Assembly: GCA_024663395.1 (NCBI GenBank)
Contig: JANFAH010000068.1
Coordinates: forward strand, 186,001-250,000
Source of the DNA: Pisolithus tinctorius
Lineage: Eukaryota > Basidiomycota > Agaricomycetes > Boletales > Pisolithaceae
Reading direction: 5' to 3'
Length of the DNA stretch: 64,000 bases
Position numbers and translations under genes: made by a program
The notes under the pieces: generated by a model
The model's database searches: none
The model's input: only the letters and a program-made list of their open reading frames with translations
What the model was told of the DNA's origin: nothing
Part shown: positions 33,734-46,281 of the stretch, one piece after another
Position numbering within the stretch: the stretch's first letter is position 1
Layout of the letters: the number at the start of each line of letters is the position of its first letter

Positions 33734-35069
33734 TTACGACAACTGTTTCCGTGAAAACGTAGCGGCAACCAAGAGCGGAAAAACCAAGGTAGCATCAGCA
33801 AAAACCTGGGATACCAACGGGGATCAGTGTCTTTCGGCCTACTTCGAAGTTGAACAACCTTAACAGACTCAGCTCCCGCACGGATTTTTCCCCACGAGAC
33901 TGCCTCGTCGGGTTGCGCGCCTGAGTCGGAACCGTCGAATTCTTGACCCGTATTCTAAATAATATGATTCAAAAGCTCCTAAAATATATCTTGGGGGATC
34001 CCACCATGTAGACCGCGAAATCAGCGCCGTTTCGCTACAAGCAAGCCGTAAGGGACAGAAACGAAAATATGAAGGATTGTCCTACAATTAGCATAGCATT
34101 GGCAATTTGGTGTTTGCATACTCCACCTCCAAGAATAATCATACCTGCTTTCTTAGACTTGCGGGAGAGCTCGTTTAGAGCACGAATATCACCGACGATA
34201 TCAATTATCAATCCTGGGGAGCGGAATGAATGGAAATATATCATGTCCCCCAGCGATCCGTCAGTGAGTGCAGGGCAGAAGACTGGAATGTCATTCTGGA
34301 AAGATGAGTTGTAGGTGTAAGCGCGGGAGCGGAAAATCTTGCCAATTCACTTTGTAAGCCCAGTAGTACACTGACTCTTCGTTGTTAATCTCCTTTCCAA
34401 GTCTGCGGATAAAAGAACTTGGAGTCCATACTTCGCCGGTAGTTTTCTGTTCTGCCAACATGGTATCCAGTATTGGTAGGAGCCAATCCTCGAATCTGCA
34501 GTAGTTGTCGTTCGGGACGACGAGATTACCTATGCGATTCATGCCTTTTTTACGGAGGTCTGCGCCATCCATTTTGAAATCGGCCAAGTATGTTTTTCCA
34601 AGACACTTGATGAAATCCTCCTCGATACCACCCGCTGTGGTCACTATTGTGGAAACATGCTTGTGTTTGACGAGATACTTTATGATGTCGCGCAGACCGG
34701 AAGAGATGAGATTAGAAGTATACCCTAGAAAGATGTTGCAGCGTGTTCGTTCCCTGATATTATGATCCATGTATTCATCAGATTCGTCAGGAGATATGGG
34801 CTCGTCAGATAACCGCCACTTTCGCTGAATGGAGGTATAAGATCTCTGGGGTCCGCGAAAAAGGTAATGGACACTACCATGCGATTTACGATATCGATGG
34901 CTTTCCCCAAACTGTTTGCCTGGAACCCGATGCGTTCATAACTCTGGAGGAGTTGCTGCAGAGAAAGGTCGGTTTCAAAATCTGGTCCTTCTACGGAAAT
35001 GGCAGATTCGGGGACAGGGAATGAAGGTTGTAGGATGGCTTCTGCTGCTTCCCGGGGTACCTGAGACAT
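33734..35069 (-). CDS. DYS1: Deoxyhypusine synthase
   Basis: Transfers the aminobutyl group of spermidine, with NAD, to a lysine of eIF5A, the first step of hypusine formation; a cytosolic tetramer. The start is [20 protein letters not shown] (ATG 35067-35069). Family sequence is continuous: [143 protein letters not shown] and [19 protein letters not shown], with the active-site lysine in SWGK. The last exon gives [16 protein letters not shown]. Introns are short and GT-AG. It diverges from the Sec7 gene across about 320 bp. Confidence 0.95.
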
Positions 35070-35391
35070 CCTAGATTCGTATATATGGTGCCGGGTTCCA
35101 CTCAACGCGTACTTACAATATTGTCGTGAATTGAGAGCACTTGAGTCTTGAAGCAAGTTGTATGTTAAGCTCTTACAGTAATAGATTAGATCTCTATGAT
35201 CGGCCGATTCCGGACTTGTCGGTACTATTTAGCGCTTGTTAGCAACTTTCTTAGTACGCTATACTTACCTGTCGGCGGGTAACTAAGGCCGTGTAGACAT
35301 TTGCACTGACGGTATACTTACACCTCACTGACGAGCGCGACAGTATTTTTCTGGGCAGCGCAGTTCATTTCTAGCACCAAGTAGAAGCGCT
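35070..35391. promoter_or_regulatory. Divergent intergenic region, deoxyhypusine synthase and Sec7
   Basis: About 320 bp between opposed start codons; it should carry both promoters. No clear TATA box or repeat was seen. Confidence 0.5.
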
Positions 35392-38300
35392 ATGGATGGC
35401 ACCCGGCCTCGTAGTCCTGCAACTGGCTCCCCTCACGATAATCATTCTGTCACTCCCGCTGCGGAGCACGTCCAGGGAACCCCCGGTGCCCCTCCTCGAG
35501 AGGAGGAGTTCGAAATAACTGCCCCATTGGCTCCTGTGCAAGTCGAGACTAGCCCTGTAACTGCTGGTCTTGAGTCAGATGGTGCAACAAAGTCGGCAAC
35601 CCTCACGAGTGCGCGAGGCGAGCACGATCAGTCCAAATCATCTCCCCCGCCAATTCCACCTAAAGGTGTCACAGATCACCCGCACTCTTCGTCTCCCGCT
35701 ATGCAAACACGGTCTACGGAAACGGTTGGCAGTGAGGGTGGAAGGCCGCAAACACCATCCGGTGTCGACCCGCCGTTTTCGACACTACACAAACGCTCGT
35801 TCACCGTTTCTCGTGGTCACACGGTCTCCGTGGTACTGATATCCTCAGCACTGGAGATAATCTTGGCTTCCAAAGAGGCGAAACGCTCTGCTCCGCTCCA
35901 TGATTCCGCCCAGGCAGCTTTGGGCATGATCCGTGCTGGTCAGGGTGGTGATAAACCACGTGAAATTTTCGAGCCGCTTCGTCTGGCATGCGAAACTCGG
36001 AGCGAGAAATTGATGATTGCAAGCTTAGACTGCATATCCAAGCTGATATCATATTCTTTCTTTGCTGGGGAGTCTTCCAACTTGCCTCTCTCTTCTCCTC
36101 CACCATCTCCTGCATTGCATCCCCGGAGGTCTATCGGTGCGTCGCTGAGTAGCAATTCTCAAACGTCCCTGGTGGATCTCGTAGTCCACACCATTACGAG
36201 TTGTCATTGCGAAACAACACCAGAAGCTGTGTCTTTACAGGTCGTCAAGGGATTACTCGCTTTAGTGCTATCTCCAACCATCTATGTGCATCATTCTTCC
36301 CTCCTGAAGGCTGTTCGCACGGTCTACAATGTCTTTCTCTTGAGCACGGATCCAGTTAATCAAATGGTCGCTCAAGGTGGACTCACCCAAATGGTGCACC
36401 ACATATTCGCGCGTTGTGGAACCAGTAAACTCGATGACGTGGCGGAGAGGTCAAGCCTTGGACCATCTATTGGCTCCGACACATCGTCTACCTCCGCGCA
36501 TGTAACCCCCAGATCAGAATCTCGTCGTTCTTCCCTGGTCCCTGGTCAGCCAGAACCTGGCAATTCATCGGAATCTTTGCAACCTCTCTCCGAAGCCACC
36601 CAGGAGCGTGACGTTTTACGCTCGTCAGACCAGAATGATACTTCATCGCAAGAGGGAGTTGTAAACGCTGTTTTCACTAACGGACTTCAACCTGCAATAG
36701 AAACGTGAGCCTCTTGTAAACTCGTAGGAACACGGCCTGATTTGATTTCAGGTCGGAGACTGTTGATCCCTACGTCGAACAGCCTACGTCGGTTTCTGCT
36801 CCACCAGTAAATGGTCATCTACATAGAGTTCTCACAACCCACGACATGTTCGTTAAAGACGCATTTTTGGTCTTTCGCTCGCTCTGCAAGTTGACAATGA
36901 AGCCCCTGAACAGCGAAAGGTAAGTCGTCGTTGAATTATCCACCCACGGTTCCGGAAACCTTTCCGCAGTGAACATGACCTGAAGTCACATGCCATGAGA
37001 TCGAAGCTCTTGTCCCTGCACCTGGTCTTGACTGTTTTGAATTCACATATGCAATTAATCGTTGATCCTACGGCAATCATTTATTCAACTTCGTCGCATG
37101 ATGCGATGACGTTCGTTCAAGCCATTAACCAGCATCTGTGTCTCTGTCTAAGCAGAAACGCAGTAAGCCCAGTGCCGCAGGTGTTTGAAGTCAGCGTGGA
37201 GATATTCTGGCGAGTCCTTTCGGGCATGCGGACGAAGTTGAAGGTGGCCACTTATTGATCTTCTTTTCTATCTTATCTGACACTAAGCGGCAGAAAGAAA
37301 TAGAGGTGTTACTTCACGAAATCTTCATTCCAATTATGGAGATGCGAACATCCACACTGAAGCAGAAGGCTGTCGTTCTTGCCATGTTGTCTAAACTCTG
37401 CCAAGATCCGCAAGCATTAGTTGAAATGTATCTCAACTACGACTGCGACAGTGATGCAGTTGACAACATCTACGAACAGTAATTGTTCTGCAACTGATTA
37501 ATGACATTACGCTGAATTTGTTTGTTAGCTTAATGACCGTAACTTCGAAAATTGCGACTCTTCCCTACGCAATGTCGCAAAGCAAAAGCAACGATCCAAC
37601 CAGTCCTGTGGTTACTCCGCAGACTAAAGTCCAGCATTCAGCCATCCATGCCTCCGGTGCTATATCTGTACCAGGGGCAGTAGATACATCCACAATCGGA
37701 CTTTCCGAGGGACAGCTGAAGAGACAAGGTCTTGAGTGCCTTGTTAGTGTATTGAGGTCACTAGTCGCTTGGGGAACGAATATGGGTAAGGTATCGACTG
37801 ACAGTAGCATTTTGGACACAACGCGTGTTCAAACAGGAGATGAGCACGAAGCTATGTCTTCAGATCCTCCCGTAGACCGAGTTGCTGGTGCTTCCGGGAA
37901 TCCTGAGACCTTCCGTCAACCCACCCCTGATACTGCGGATGATCCCACAAGGTTTGAGAATGCCAAGCAAAAGAAAATGGCTTTGTCCGAGGGCATCAAA
38001 AAGTTCAACTTTAAACCCAAGCGTGTAACTAGCCGCTATTTTTTGGAAGTTGTAAATTCTCATGGTGTTGGACAGGGTATCCAGTACCTAGTTGGAGCAG
38101 GGTTCATCCCGAGTTCCTCCCCATCTGACATCGCGCGCTTCCTGTTGACTGCGGACGGCTTGAGCAAGACTATGATAGGTGAATATCTAGGAGAAGGGTA
38201 TGATAATTCAACAGCCCCTGCGCTGTTTTGTCGTTGACAGATATGCATAGCGACGAAGTGAACGTGGCTGTCATGCATGCATTTGTCGATTTGTTGGACT

Positions 38301-41300
38301 TTCGGAATTTGGATTTCCTCGCCGCGCTTCGGTTGTTTTTGCAAGCCTTCCGTCTTCCCGGCGAAGCGCAAAAGATCGATCGCTTTATGTTGAAATTCGC
38401 GGAGAGGTATATTGCGGGCAATTCTCATACCCCTTTCAAGAATGCAGGTTGGCACGGACTCGTTTTCTCTAGCGAATACTTCTGAAATCCATGACAGACA
38501 CGGCTTATGTCCTCGCGTATTCCACTATCTTGCTTAACACGGATGCCCACAATCCGCAAATCAAGCACCGCATGACAAAGAGTGACTTCATTCGAAATAA
38601 CCGAGGCATCAATGATGGAGAGGATCTGCCGGAGGAACTTCTATCAACTATATTCGACCAGATATTGAACAACGAGATTAGGATGAAAGACGAAGTAGAT
38701 TCAGTGAACCTCCCGGTAACAGGGGCTGGTATAGCAAACGCACTTGCTAATGTCGGAAGGGATCTCCAGAAAGAGGCATACATACTGCAGTCAAGTGGGA
38801 TGGCCAATAAGACAGAGGTTATTGATTTCCTAGATGGCGCGCTGGTTTCTCATATACCTTCAGGCACTTTTCAGGACTTTGATGCGTTCACAGCGCAGAT
38901 CCCGCGCTGCCGAGCAGTTTGTCAGCGCCTCTCACTTCGTTCACGTGCGGCCTATGTTCGAGGTCGCTTGGATATCCTTCCTTGCAGGATTATCAGGACC
39001 CCCGCAAAACACTGATGATCTGGAAGTCGTGGGTCTTTGTCTCGATGGTTTCAAAAACGCCATTCGCCTCGCCTGTTTTTTCGACTTGGAGTTGCAACGC
39101 AATGCTTTTGTGACGACATTGGCGAAATTCACCTTCCTAAACAATTTGGGGGAGATGAAGGCAAAGAACATGGAAGCTATAAAAACACTGCTGGATGTGG
39201 CAGTCAGCGAAGGCAACAACCTCAAAGGGTCTTGGCGAGATGTACTTTCCTGTGTCAGTCAATTGGAACATATGCAGCTTATCACTAGTGGCGTCGAAGT
39301 TTCTGACATAAAGAAAGGGTACGTCTGACACAATGAGCGGGAGGACATAATTCAGATTTTGGCAGCCGAACCCGCAAGCTCCCAGCCGAAGAACTTGCTA
39401 ATGAGAGTCGATCGACCCACATCACAGTTGCTGCTGATATGGTCTTTTCCTTCAGCCAGTACCTTTCAGGAGTAGGTGCCTTTATTCCTCCCCATCGCCA
39501 CTAATCACGATACAATACAGACGGCTATTACCGACTTCGTACGCTCACTCTGTGATGTGTCTTGGGACGAGATACAATCCTCCGGCCTCTCACAGCATCC
39601 ACGGTTGTTCAGTCTTCAGAAGCTCGTCGAAATTTCCTACTACAACATGAACCGGATTCGTTTAGAATGGTCTAATCTATGGGATATTCTAGGAGAACAC
39701 TTTAATCAAGTATGCGCTCCTATTTTGTATAACCTTTTACTCACCTATTCCAGGTTTGCTGCCACAGTAACCCTCATGTTGGGTTCTTTGCCCTAGATTC
39801 TCTACGACAACTGTCTATGCGATTTTTAGAAAAGGAGGAATTGCCACATTTTAAATTCCAGAAAGACTTTTTGAAGCCTTTTGAACACACGATGATACAC
39901 AATCCCAATCCTGATATACGTGATATGGTGCGTATTTGCCTCAATCCAAACGAAGGTGGGGCTCTTATTGATTATATTCTCAGGTCTTGCAGTGCCTTCA
40001 GCAAATGATACAGGCCCGGGTGCAGAACATGAGGTCCGGTTGGCGGACAATGCTTGGCGTATTCGCCGCTGCCTCTAGGGTGCTCACGGGTATGTTCAAA
40101 GGCTAGTCAATCGTGAATATACTGAAGTCATCCCTTCAGAGCGCATAGCGAACTCCGCATTCGAGATCGTTACCAAAGTTAATAAAGACCATTTTACAGC
40201 GATTGTCCGCCACGGTGCCTTTGCTGACCTTACAGTTTGCATCACGGAATTCTGCAAAGTCAGCAAGTACCAAAAGCTTAGTTTACTCGCGATCGCAATG
40301 CTGCGCGGGGTGGTATCCGTAATGCTCACGTGTCCCGAGTGTGGGCTTGGCGCGGAAAGTCAACCAGCTGGCGAAGACGGCATGATACGGTTCTGGTTCC
40401 CGGTTTTATTTGGTTTCTATGATATCATCATGAACGGTGAAGATCTCGAAGTGCGGCGCCTGTGAGGACACCCCTTCCATATGCTCTTGAAGGTAGCTTA
40501 TGCATTATCCGTTTAGAGCTCTCGATTCTTTGTTCACGACGCTAAAAACGCATGGGACATCCTTTCCGGTAGAATTCTGGGATACCATTTGTCGAGAGTT
40601 ACTGTTCCCGATATTCGCGGTTTTGAAGTCCAGTCGAGATTTGTCGCGATTCAGCACGCAGGAAGACATGAGTGTTTGGCTTTCAACGACGATGATCCAA
40701 GCGCTACGTGATCTCATTGACCTCTATACTTTCTATTACGACATGCTAGAACGCTTCCTCGATGGTCTATTGGATCTTCTGTGTGTTTGCATATGCCAAG
40801 GTTTGTGGCGCTTTATTTCATACTTTGTAACTCCTGACACCCATGGCGAAGAAAACGACACACTTGCTAGGATCGGGACCTCGTGCCTACAACAGTTCCT
40901 TGAAAATAACGTACAAAAACTCGATGCTACTCGATGGGAGCGTGTAGTTTCTACCTTCGTCAAGTTGTTTCGAACGACGACTCCACATCAGTTGTTTGAC
41001 GAGAGTTTGCGTGTCGAGATCGACGGTAGCACTCCGGAAGTCACGGATGCGAATGGTAAGGTTTAAATGTATGTTCCAGCGGATCTACTGATCCCCCTGA
41101 AAGACTCACAGGGGCAAACAATTTTACCTGCGCCTCTTACCCCTACTACAAGCGAACAAGGCTCGAGCGAGGGAAAATTCTCGGCCAGCGATCGTCGCAG
41201 AATCTTCAAGCAAATTATCGTCAAATGTGTACTGCAGCTGCTCCTTATTGAAATGACTAACGATTTGTTACGAAATGATGCCGTCTACACCACGATACCC

Positions 41301-41974
41301 CCAGACCAGTTACTCAGACTGATGGGAGTTTTGGATCATAGTTATCAATTCGCTCGTATGTTTAATGACGACAAGGAACTTCGCACTGGTCTCTGGAAAG
41401 TCGGTGAGTGTAAGGTACTTCGTGTAATAATAATATATTCGACAGCGCATAGGATTCATGAAGCATCTGCCAAACCTCCTCAAACAAGAGTCTAGCAGTG
41501 CTGCCACCTTGGTTCACGTCTTGTTGCAGATGTACTTTGATGAGCGGCCCGAGCATCAATTGGCACGACCACAAATTGCAGAGCGTCTCCTCCCGTAAGG
41601 CAGGATTTACTATCGGGAAATGGCAATGATAACTGACACGAAAATGCAGACTGTCCTTGAATGTCTTGTCGGATTACGCGAAACTACGCGCAGACACACA
41701 GGCCAAAAACATAGCAGCTTGGACACCTGTTGTTACAGAGATCATTGATGGCTTCTGCCGCTTCGATAGCAAGGCGGTAAGTTATCAACAGACGGTCGTG
41801 GAAAATGAAATGCTGTCGCTGACTCATAGTCATCAGTTTGCGAAGTACTTGCCTGTTGTTTACCCACTTTGCACGAACCTTCTAGCTCGTGACGTTGCTC
41901 CAGAAGTACGGCTAGGCTTGAAAAAGTACTTTGAGCGAGTGGGGTATACACAAGGTATTATGGAGGCTCCATGA
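35392..41974 (+). CDS. SEC7: Sec7/BIG-type ARF guanine nucleotide exchange factor
   Basis: Activates Arf1 at the trans-Golgi for vesicle formation. The start is [20 protein letters not shown] (ATG 35392). After about 130 disordered residues comes the DCB domain ([40 protein letters not shown]). A disordered linker and the HUS domain follow ([14 protein letters not shown], near 37560). The Sec7 domain spans about 37980-38700: [40 protein letters not shown], then [19 protein letters not shown] with the catalytic glutamic finger, and [21 protein letters not shown]-terminal HDS repeats run to 41974 ([20 protein letters not shown]). About 16 introns; one exon pair is joined by GTGGCC...CTAAG near 37243. 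Its 3' end is 88 bp from the convergent Sla1 stop. Confidence 0.95.
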
Positions 41975-42062
41975 TTTTGCAACTTGATAGATGGTTTCAT
42001 ACATATGTAATTCCATTCAGTCAGTTAAAGTGGTCTGGTAATGATAGTGGAGGAACGATGTG

Positions 42063-45000
42063 CTAGTATCCCGTGTAGCCTCCTGCATACCCATTTGTTG
42101 GCTGGTAGCCCCAACCTGTGGGCTGTGGTACGAAGCTCGCGTGGGCTGACATAGCATCAACATTAGTCGTGGATTGTGCAGTTACTAGTCCGGTCACTTT
42201 ACCATTGACCCGTAGCGAATCATATTTCTCTGATAAGTCGTTAATCAGGAAGAAAGTAGAGTGGTCAACGAGCACTCACCGGGCTGTTGAGGCGCAGAGT
42301 GATCACTGTCCGTGGCAAAGGTACCGGACTTCATCTGAGCAAATATATTAGCGGGCGAGGTACTAGGATTGGAACTATTTGGTGGCTGAGAATAAGCCAT
42401 GGTAGCTGCGGGAGGTGGTGTCGACATCACACTATTGAATGGCGACTGTCCGAGAGAATGAAGACCTGTTAAATCTTGGGGGTGCATGTGAGTGACACAA
42501 GACCCTACGTATAACGGATTGATTTACTCGCTGATATCGGTGCAGAGGTCGAGCTAGGGAAAGGTGGTAGCGTGAATGTGCTAAAAGCGCCCGCAGGGGC
42601 GCCGGTAGGTTGTGTGATTATGGGACCCGAAGCCGGAAAGCTTGTCAGTTGCGAAACCAGGGGTTGGGAAGGCCCAGGGAATCCTGTGATTTGTGGGTGA
42701 AGTGATGGTTGTGCGGGCACACTTGCAGCACGGGTAGGAACAAAGCTATTGAACCCGGTCGTTGTTGGAATCAGAGGCTGCAACAAACCCTGGTTTGCAG
42801 GGACGGGTGCGAAGGGGCCGCGGGGACTATCCCGTTGAGGGGTATATACCCCTGACTGTTGATTCTGAAGATGCTGTGAGAGTGGAAGTGGTGATGAACC
42901 CACGTCTAGACCACTACTGTAACCGTGTGGCGGCAAGGGAGCGGCAGTGGTAGTCGTAGCCGGTGCCGGGCTTGGTGAAGGGACTGCACGTTCAGTCTTC
43001 AATTGACTAAGGCGTGCAAGTTGGTCGAAAATGTCGGCGTCAGTCTTAGCCAATCCGCCCTTACTCTCTTGGGATCGAGCCTCAGGGGCAGAAGCGGGTG
43101 GTGATGGCGCGGTAGTAAGTGGTTGTGTTGTTGGGGGAGCAGATGGTGCGCGTGCTGCCGTCGGTGGTGCAGTCACAGAAGCAGATGATTTAGCACCCGG
43201 ACGGTTTGTCCATGCATCATCGTCGAAACCCGAGTTTGCTGGTGTCGCCGCGGAGCCTGGTCTCTCGGGAGCCACAAGAGTAGGGCTGTTGGTTGTGACT
43301 AGAGGTGACCCCGTCCGTTTAATTTGTTCCGAGGCAGAACCGATGGCACCCATCTCGACGTTAGTTGGAGGAAGACTCCTGCTAGGTTGGGGTCTCCCTC
43401 GTCGCTGAGTATTGTTCTTAAGTACCCCTCCGGGACCAGCGAAGAGGTTAGATGCCGGACTCGGTGTAGACGACTTCTTGCCGTTCTCTTCTTCTTGCAG
43501 CTTTCGTGTAAGTTCCTCGTCCCGGGAAATCTGTTCTTGAACTGGTTTCTTGTACTTCTGTTGAATGACCTTGCTTACACGTATGATATCACCTTCGCGT
43601 AGACCGAGTGAACGCATAGTCGATTCCGTGATATCAGGAAGTATGACTTCGTCGATCTTATCCCTCTCAAAAGCTGAGGCGTAACGAGTGCAGTCGTCGA
43701 CCTCACAACCTGCCGATAAGAAAAATTCAAACCAATCCACTTGCGGTCCCCGCCTCGTTTGTGTTGGTGCCCTGTTGACAGCCTCAGTTTGTCGCTTGAG
43801 GGCAAGTGGTTGATCGTCGTCATCAACAGCAGACCGTGACACAGCACCGGAGGACTTCTTCGACGTCAGCTTTTCCACGTAGCGTATGTCTTCTAGTGAC
43901 ATCTTTTCCGATGGAACCTCAATAATGACACCGTTGACTTTGTGAAGTCTGAGCTTTCCATTGCTGTATCCGAGGAGTGCCGCATCGACACGGAATTGCC
44001 CCGTACGATCATGCCAAGTACGCGTGGATTCCGGTGGTGGGCCATCTGTGTGTAGTAGCATTACATTCCCCGTGACCATTACCCTCAGGTAAAAAGATAA
44101 CAACGCACTCTTAACAGAATCACTGGATTTCCGACTCGACTCCTTTAATGGCTTGCTTTGTGGTGAAACTGCGCGGCTATGATAGACTTCGTTGAGGAAT
44201 AAAATTCAGATCGACAAATGAGACCTACGGAGAAGCACTCGGCCCTCTCTCGTCTTTCTGTTGGGCACGCCTTGCAGCTTCCTGTCGTCGCTTTCTCTGA
44301 AACTCAGCTGCTGTGACCTCCATCTCTCGGCGTTTCTTGTCCGCTTCCGCTTCCCGCTTTGTCTCTGCTGCTGCAGCTCTACGTTGTTCTTCTTCAACCC
44401 TCGCCCGCGATGCCTTCCTATGTTCTGACTCAAGGCGCTTCTGAGTCTCTTTGGCTAGAGGTTCATGATCGCGTTCCTCTGGCTCTACTCGAGGACGAGC
44501 TTCCTCCGTTTGGGCGGCAGCACCGATCACATCGGGGGACGTAGTAGATGCAGACTCAAAATGACCATAATTCCAATACTGATGTAAACATTGCGTTCCA
44601 CGACTCACCTCAAGGTAAGATGCAGGTACCACTCCTTCAAGTCCTTCTTCATTCCTGCACTTCCACCATTCTGCACCTTCTTTTTCAATGATCCAGAGCT
44701 GCTCCCCTTCTTGAACAGATAGCTCGTCGACGCTGGTACCTTGAAAATCGTACAGCACGACCGCAAGTTCGCCGGTAACGTCGTCTTCTTCAATAGCACT
44801 CTCGCCTTCTGCGATTTCTTCTTCGCCTTCTTCCGACGATTCCCGGGGAGGGATAATCTCAGGGGATTCATCCGTAAAGCGAACAGAGACTCCATTCTTC
44901 TTGGAGGGGCTCGCAGTTTCTACATTACGTGGCGGGGGGGTGAGTGTACCAGCACGTCCCTCTGCAATGGCAGCGGTGTGGATGCCTTTAGACGACCCCA

Positions 45001-46029
45001 GTTTGTCGATGATGGCGTCGAAAGTTTGTTTACTGCCAACTGCGAAATGTAACCTCGTAGGGCTGACACCTCCGATGTTGAAAAGGAGATGTTTCTGTTT
45101 CTCAATTGTAACATCTTCGACGTCCGCAGTTTTCCATTGTCGTACGGGCGTCTCGAATGGGACAGTCAGATGAATGATGAGAGGAGAATCGCAAACCACA
45201 CCTTATCTGACTCGCTAGCAAAAAAGATCGACCCATTTCCGATGCCAAGAGTACCTTTCTTTTTCTTCCCCTTACCATCCACCTCGGAGACTGCCCATGT
45301 CTTGATGTCGTCCGCTTGCGCTTTAACGGAAGTCTGCGCAACAAGATCTGCTGGATCAACGTATACGCTCGCGGGACGGCTGGAAACCTGCGACCGCTGA
45401 CAAGCTCGAACGATAAAGCAAAACAACTAAGAGGAACGCACTGAGTCGGCGGACGTTCGAGACGGTGGTTCTTGCTCCTCGCCGGAGTACTTTGAAACCA
45501 TTAGTAGAGAAGGAAAGGCATAAGCCTGAGTAATACCTCTTCTACGTAATTTCCCGGAACGAAACCAGCTCTTCCGCCTTCTTTCTGACTCTGTACTAGA
45601 ATCCAGTCGTCCTCGCGATCGAAAACCAGGAGATGTTCGTCCTCCTTAATACTGAGTTCCCCTGGCGCTGATGCATCGTAGTCATACAAGGCTTTGACGA
45701 CGGAAGTGTGGGGTGCCTAAGTGCAGGATCTAATTAAGCCGACGGAACTACCCATAAAGAAGAGCGCGTACCGGTTCAACATAGGCGGCTGGAACAAGTC
45801 CTGAAGGTGCCTCCTCACTCTGCGAGTCACTTCTGGGCCTCACCTTCCACCAGCTGCGTGATGATTAATGACATATGACAAACAATTGGCAGAGCACTAA
45901 CTCGTCATCCGTCTTCTCGAGCAGAAAGACGATCTGGTTCTCCTTAATAGCAACCTCATCCTCGGATTGTGGCTCGTAGTCGTACGCAACCTTAAGGACT
46001 GCTAGATACTCCTCTACGGATTCTGCCAT
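42063..46029 (-). CDS. SLA1: Sla1-like endocytic actin-patch adaptor
   Basis: Sla1 links cargo and clathrin to actin assembly at endocytic sites. The start is MAESVEEYLAVLKVAYDYEP (ATG 46027-46029). Domains in order: SH3-1 (YDYEPQSEDEVAIKENQIVF, DDEWWKV), SH3-2 (ALYDYDASAPGELSIKEDEH, GFVPGNYVEE), a PH-like region (KTWAVSEVDGKG to DKLGSSKGIHTA), SH3-3 (VLYDFQGTSVDELSVQEGEQ, EWWKCRNEEGLEGVVPASYL) and a charged helical stretch rich in Glu, Arg and Ala. SHD1 follows (TRTWHDRTGQFRVDAALLGY, VPSEKMSLEDIRYVE), then a SAM-like SHD2 (WFEFFLSAGCEVDDCTRYAS) and a long Pro/Thr tail. The tail has LxxQxTG-type repeats (LHPQITGF, IITQPTGA, VPQPTGWGY), targets of Ark/Prk kinases in yeast. Exon joins restore VKNGPPPESTRTWHDR. 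Confidence 0.94.
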
Positions 46030-46281
46030 GGCCTGCGACGTTGTTGTGGAGGAGCAGTCAGGGTGACTGCGGAAGAAGTTGCTGCTGCAATAGCTCCGCT
46101 ATGGCGGTAGGTATCAACTCAAGGTCGGAGAAAGGGTAAATGTGGATGTAACCTTGGGCGGCCGTGACCAGTGTATGTTGCGGGCAGTGGTTGACACGTG
46201 ACCTGCATCTCATGGAACTACTCATTCCCGTAGTCATGATCCAAAGTGTCTACAGGCTAAACACGTATATACTTCCATCAT

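Noticed and set aside
41975..42062. Very close convergent 3' ends (Sec7 and Sla1, 88 bp) as an antisense regulatory unit
   Set aside because: Close convergent spacing is common in compact fungal genomes, and nothing in sequence marks regulation.
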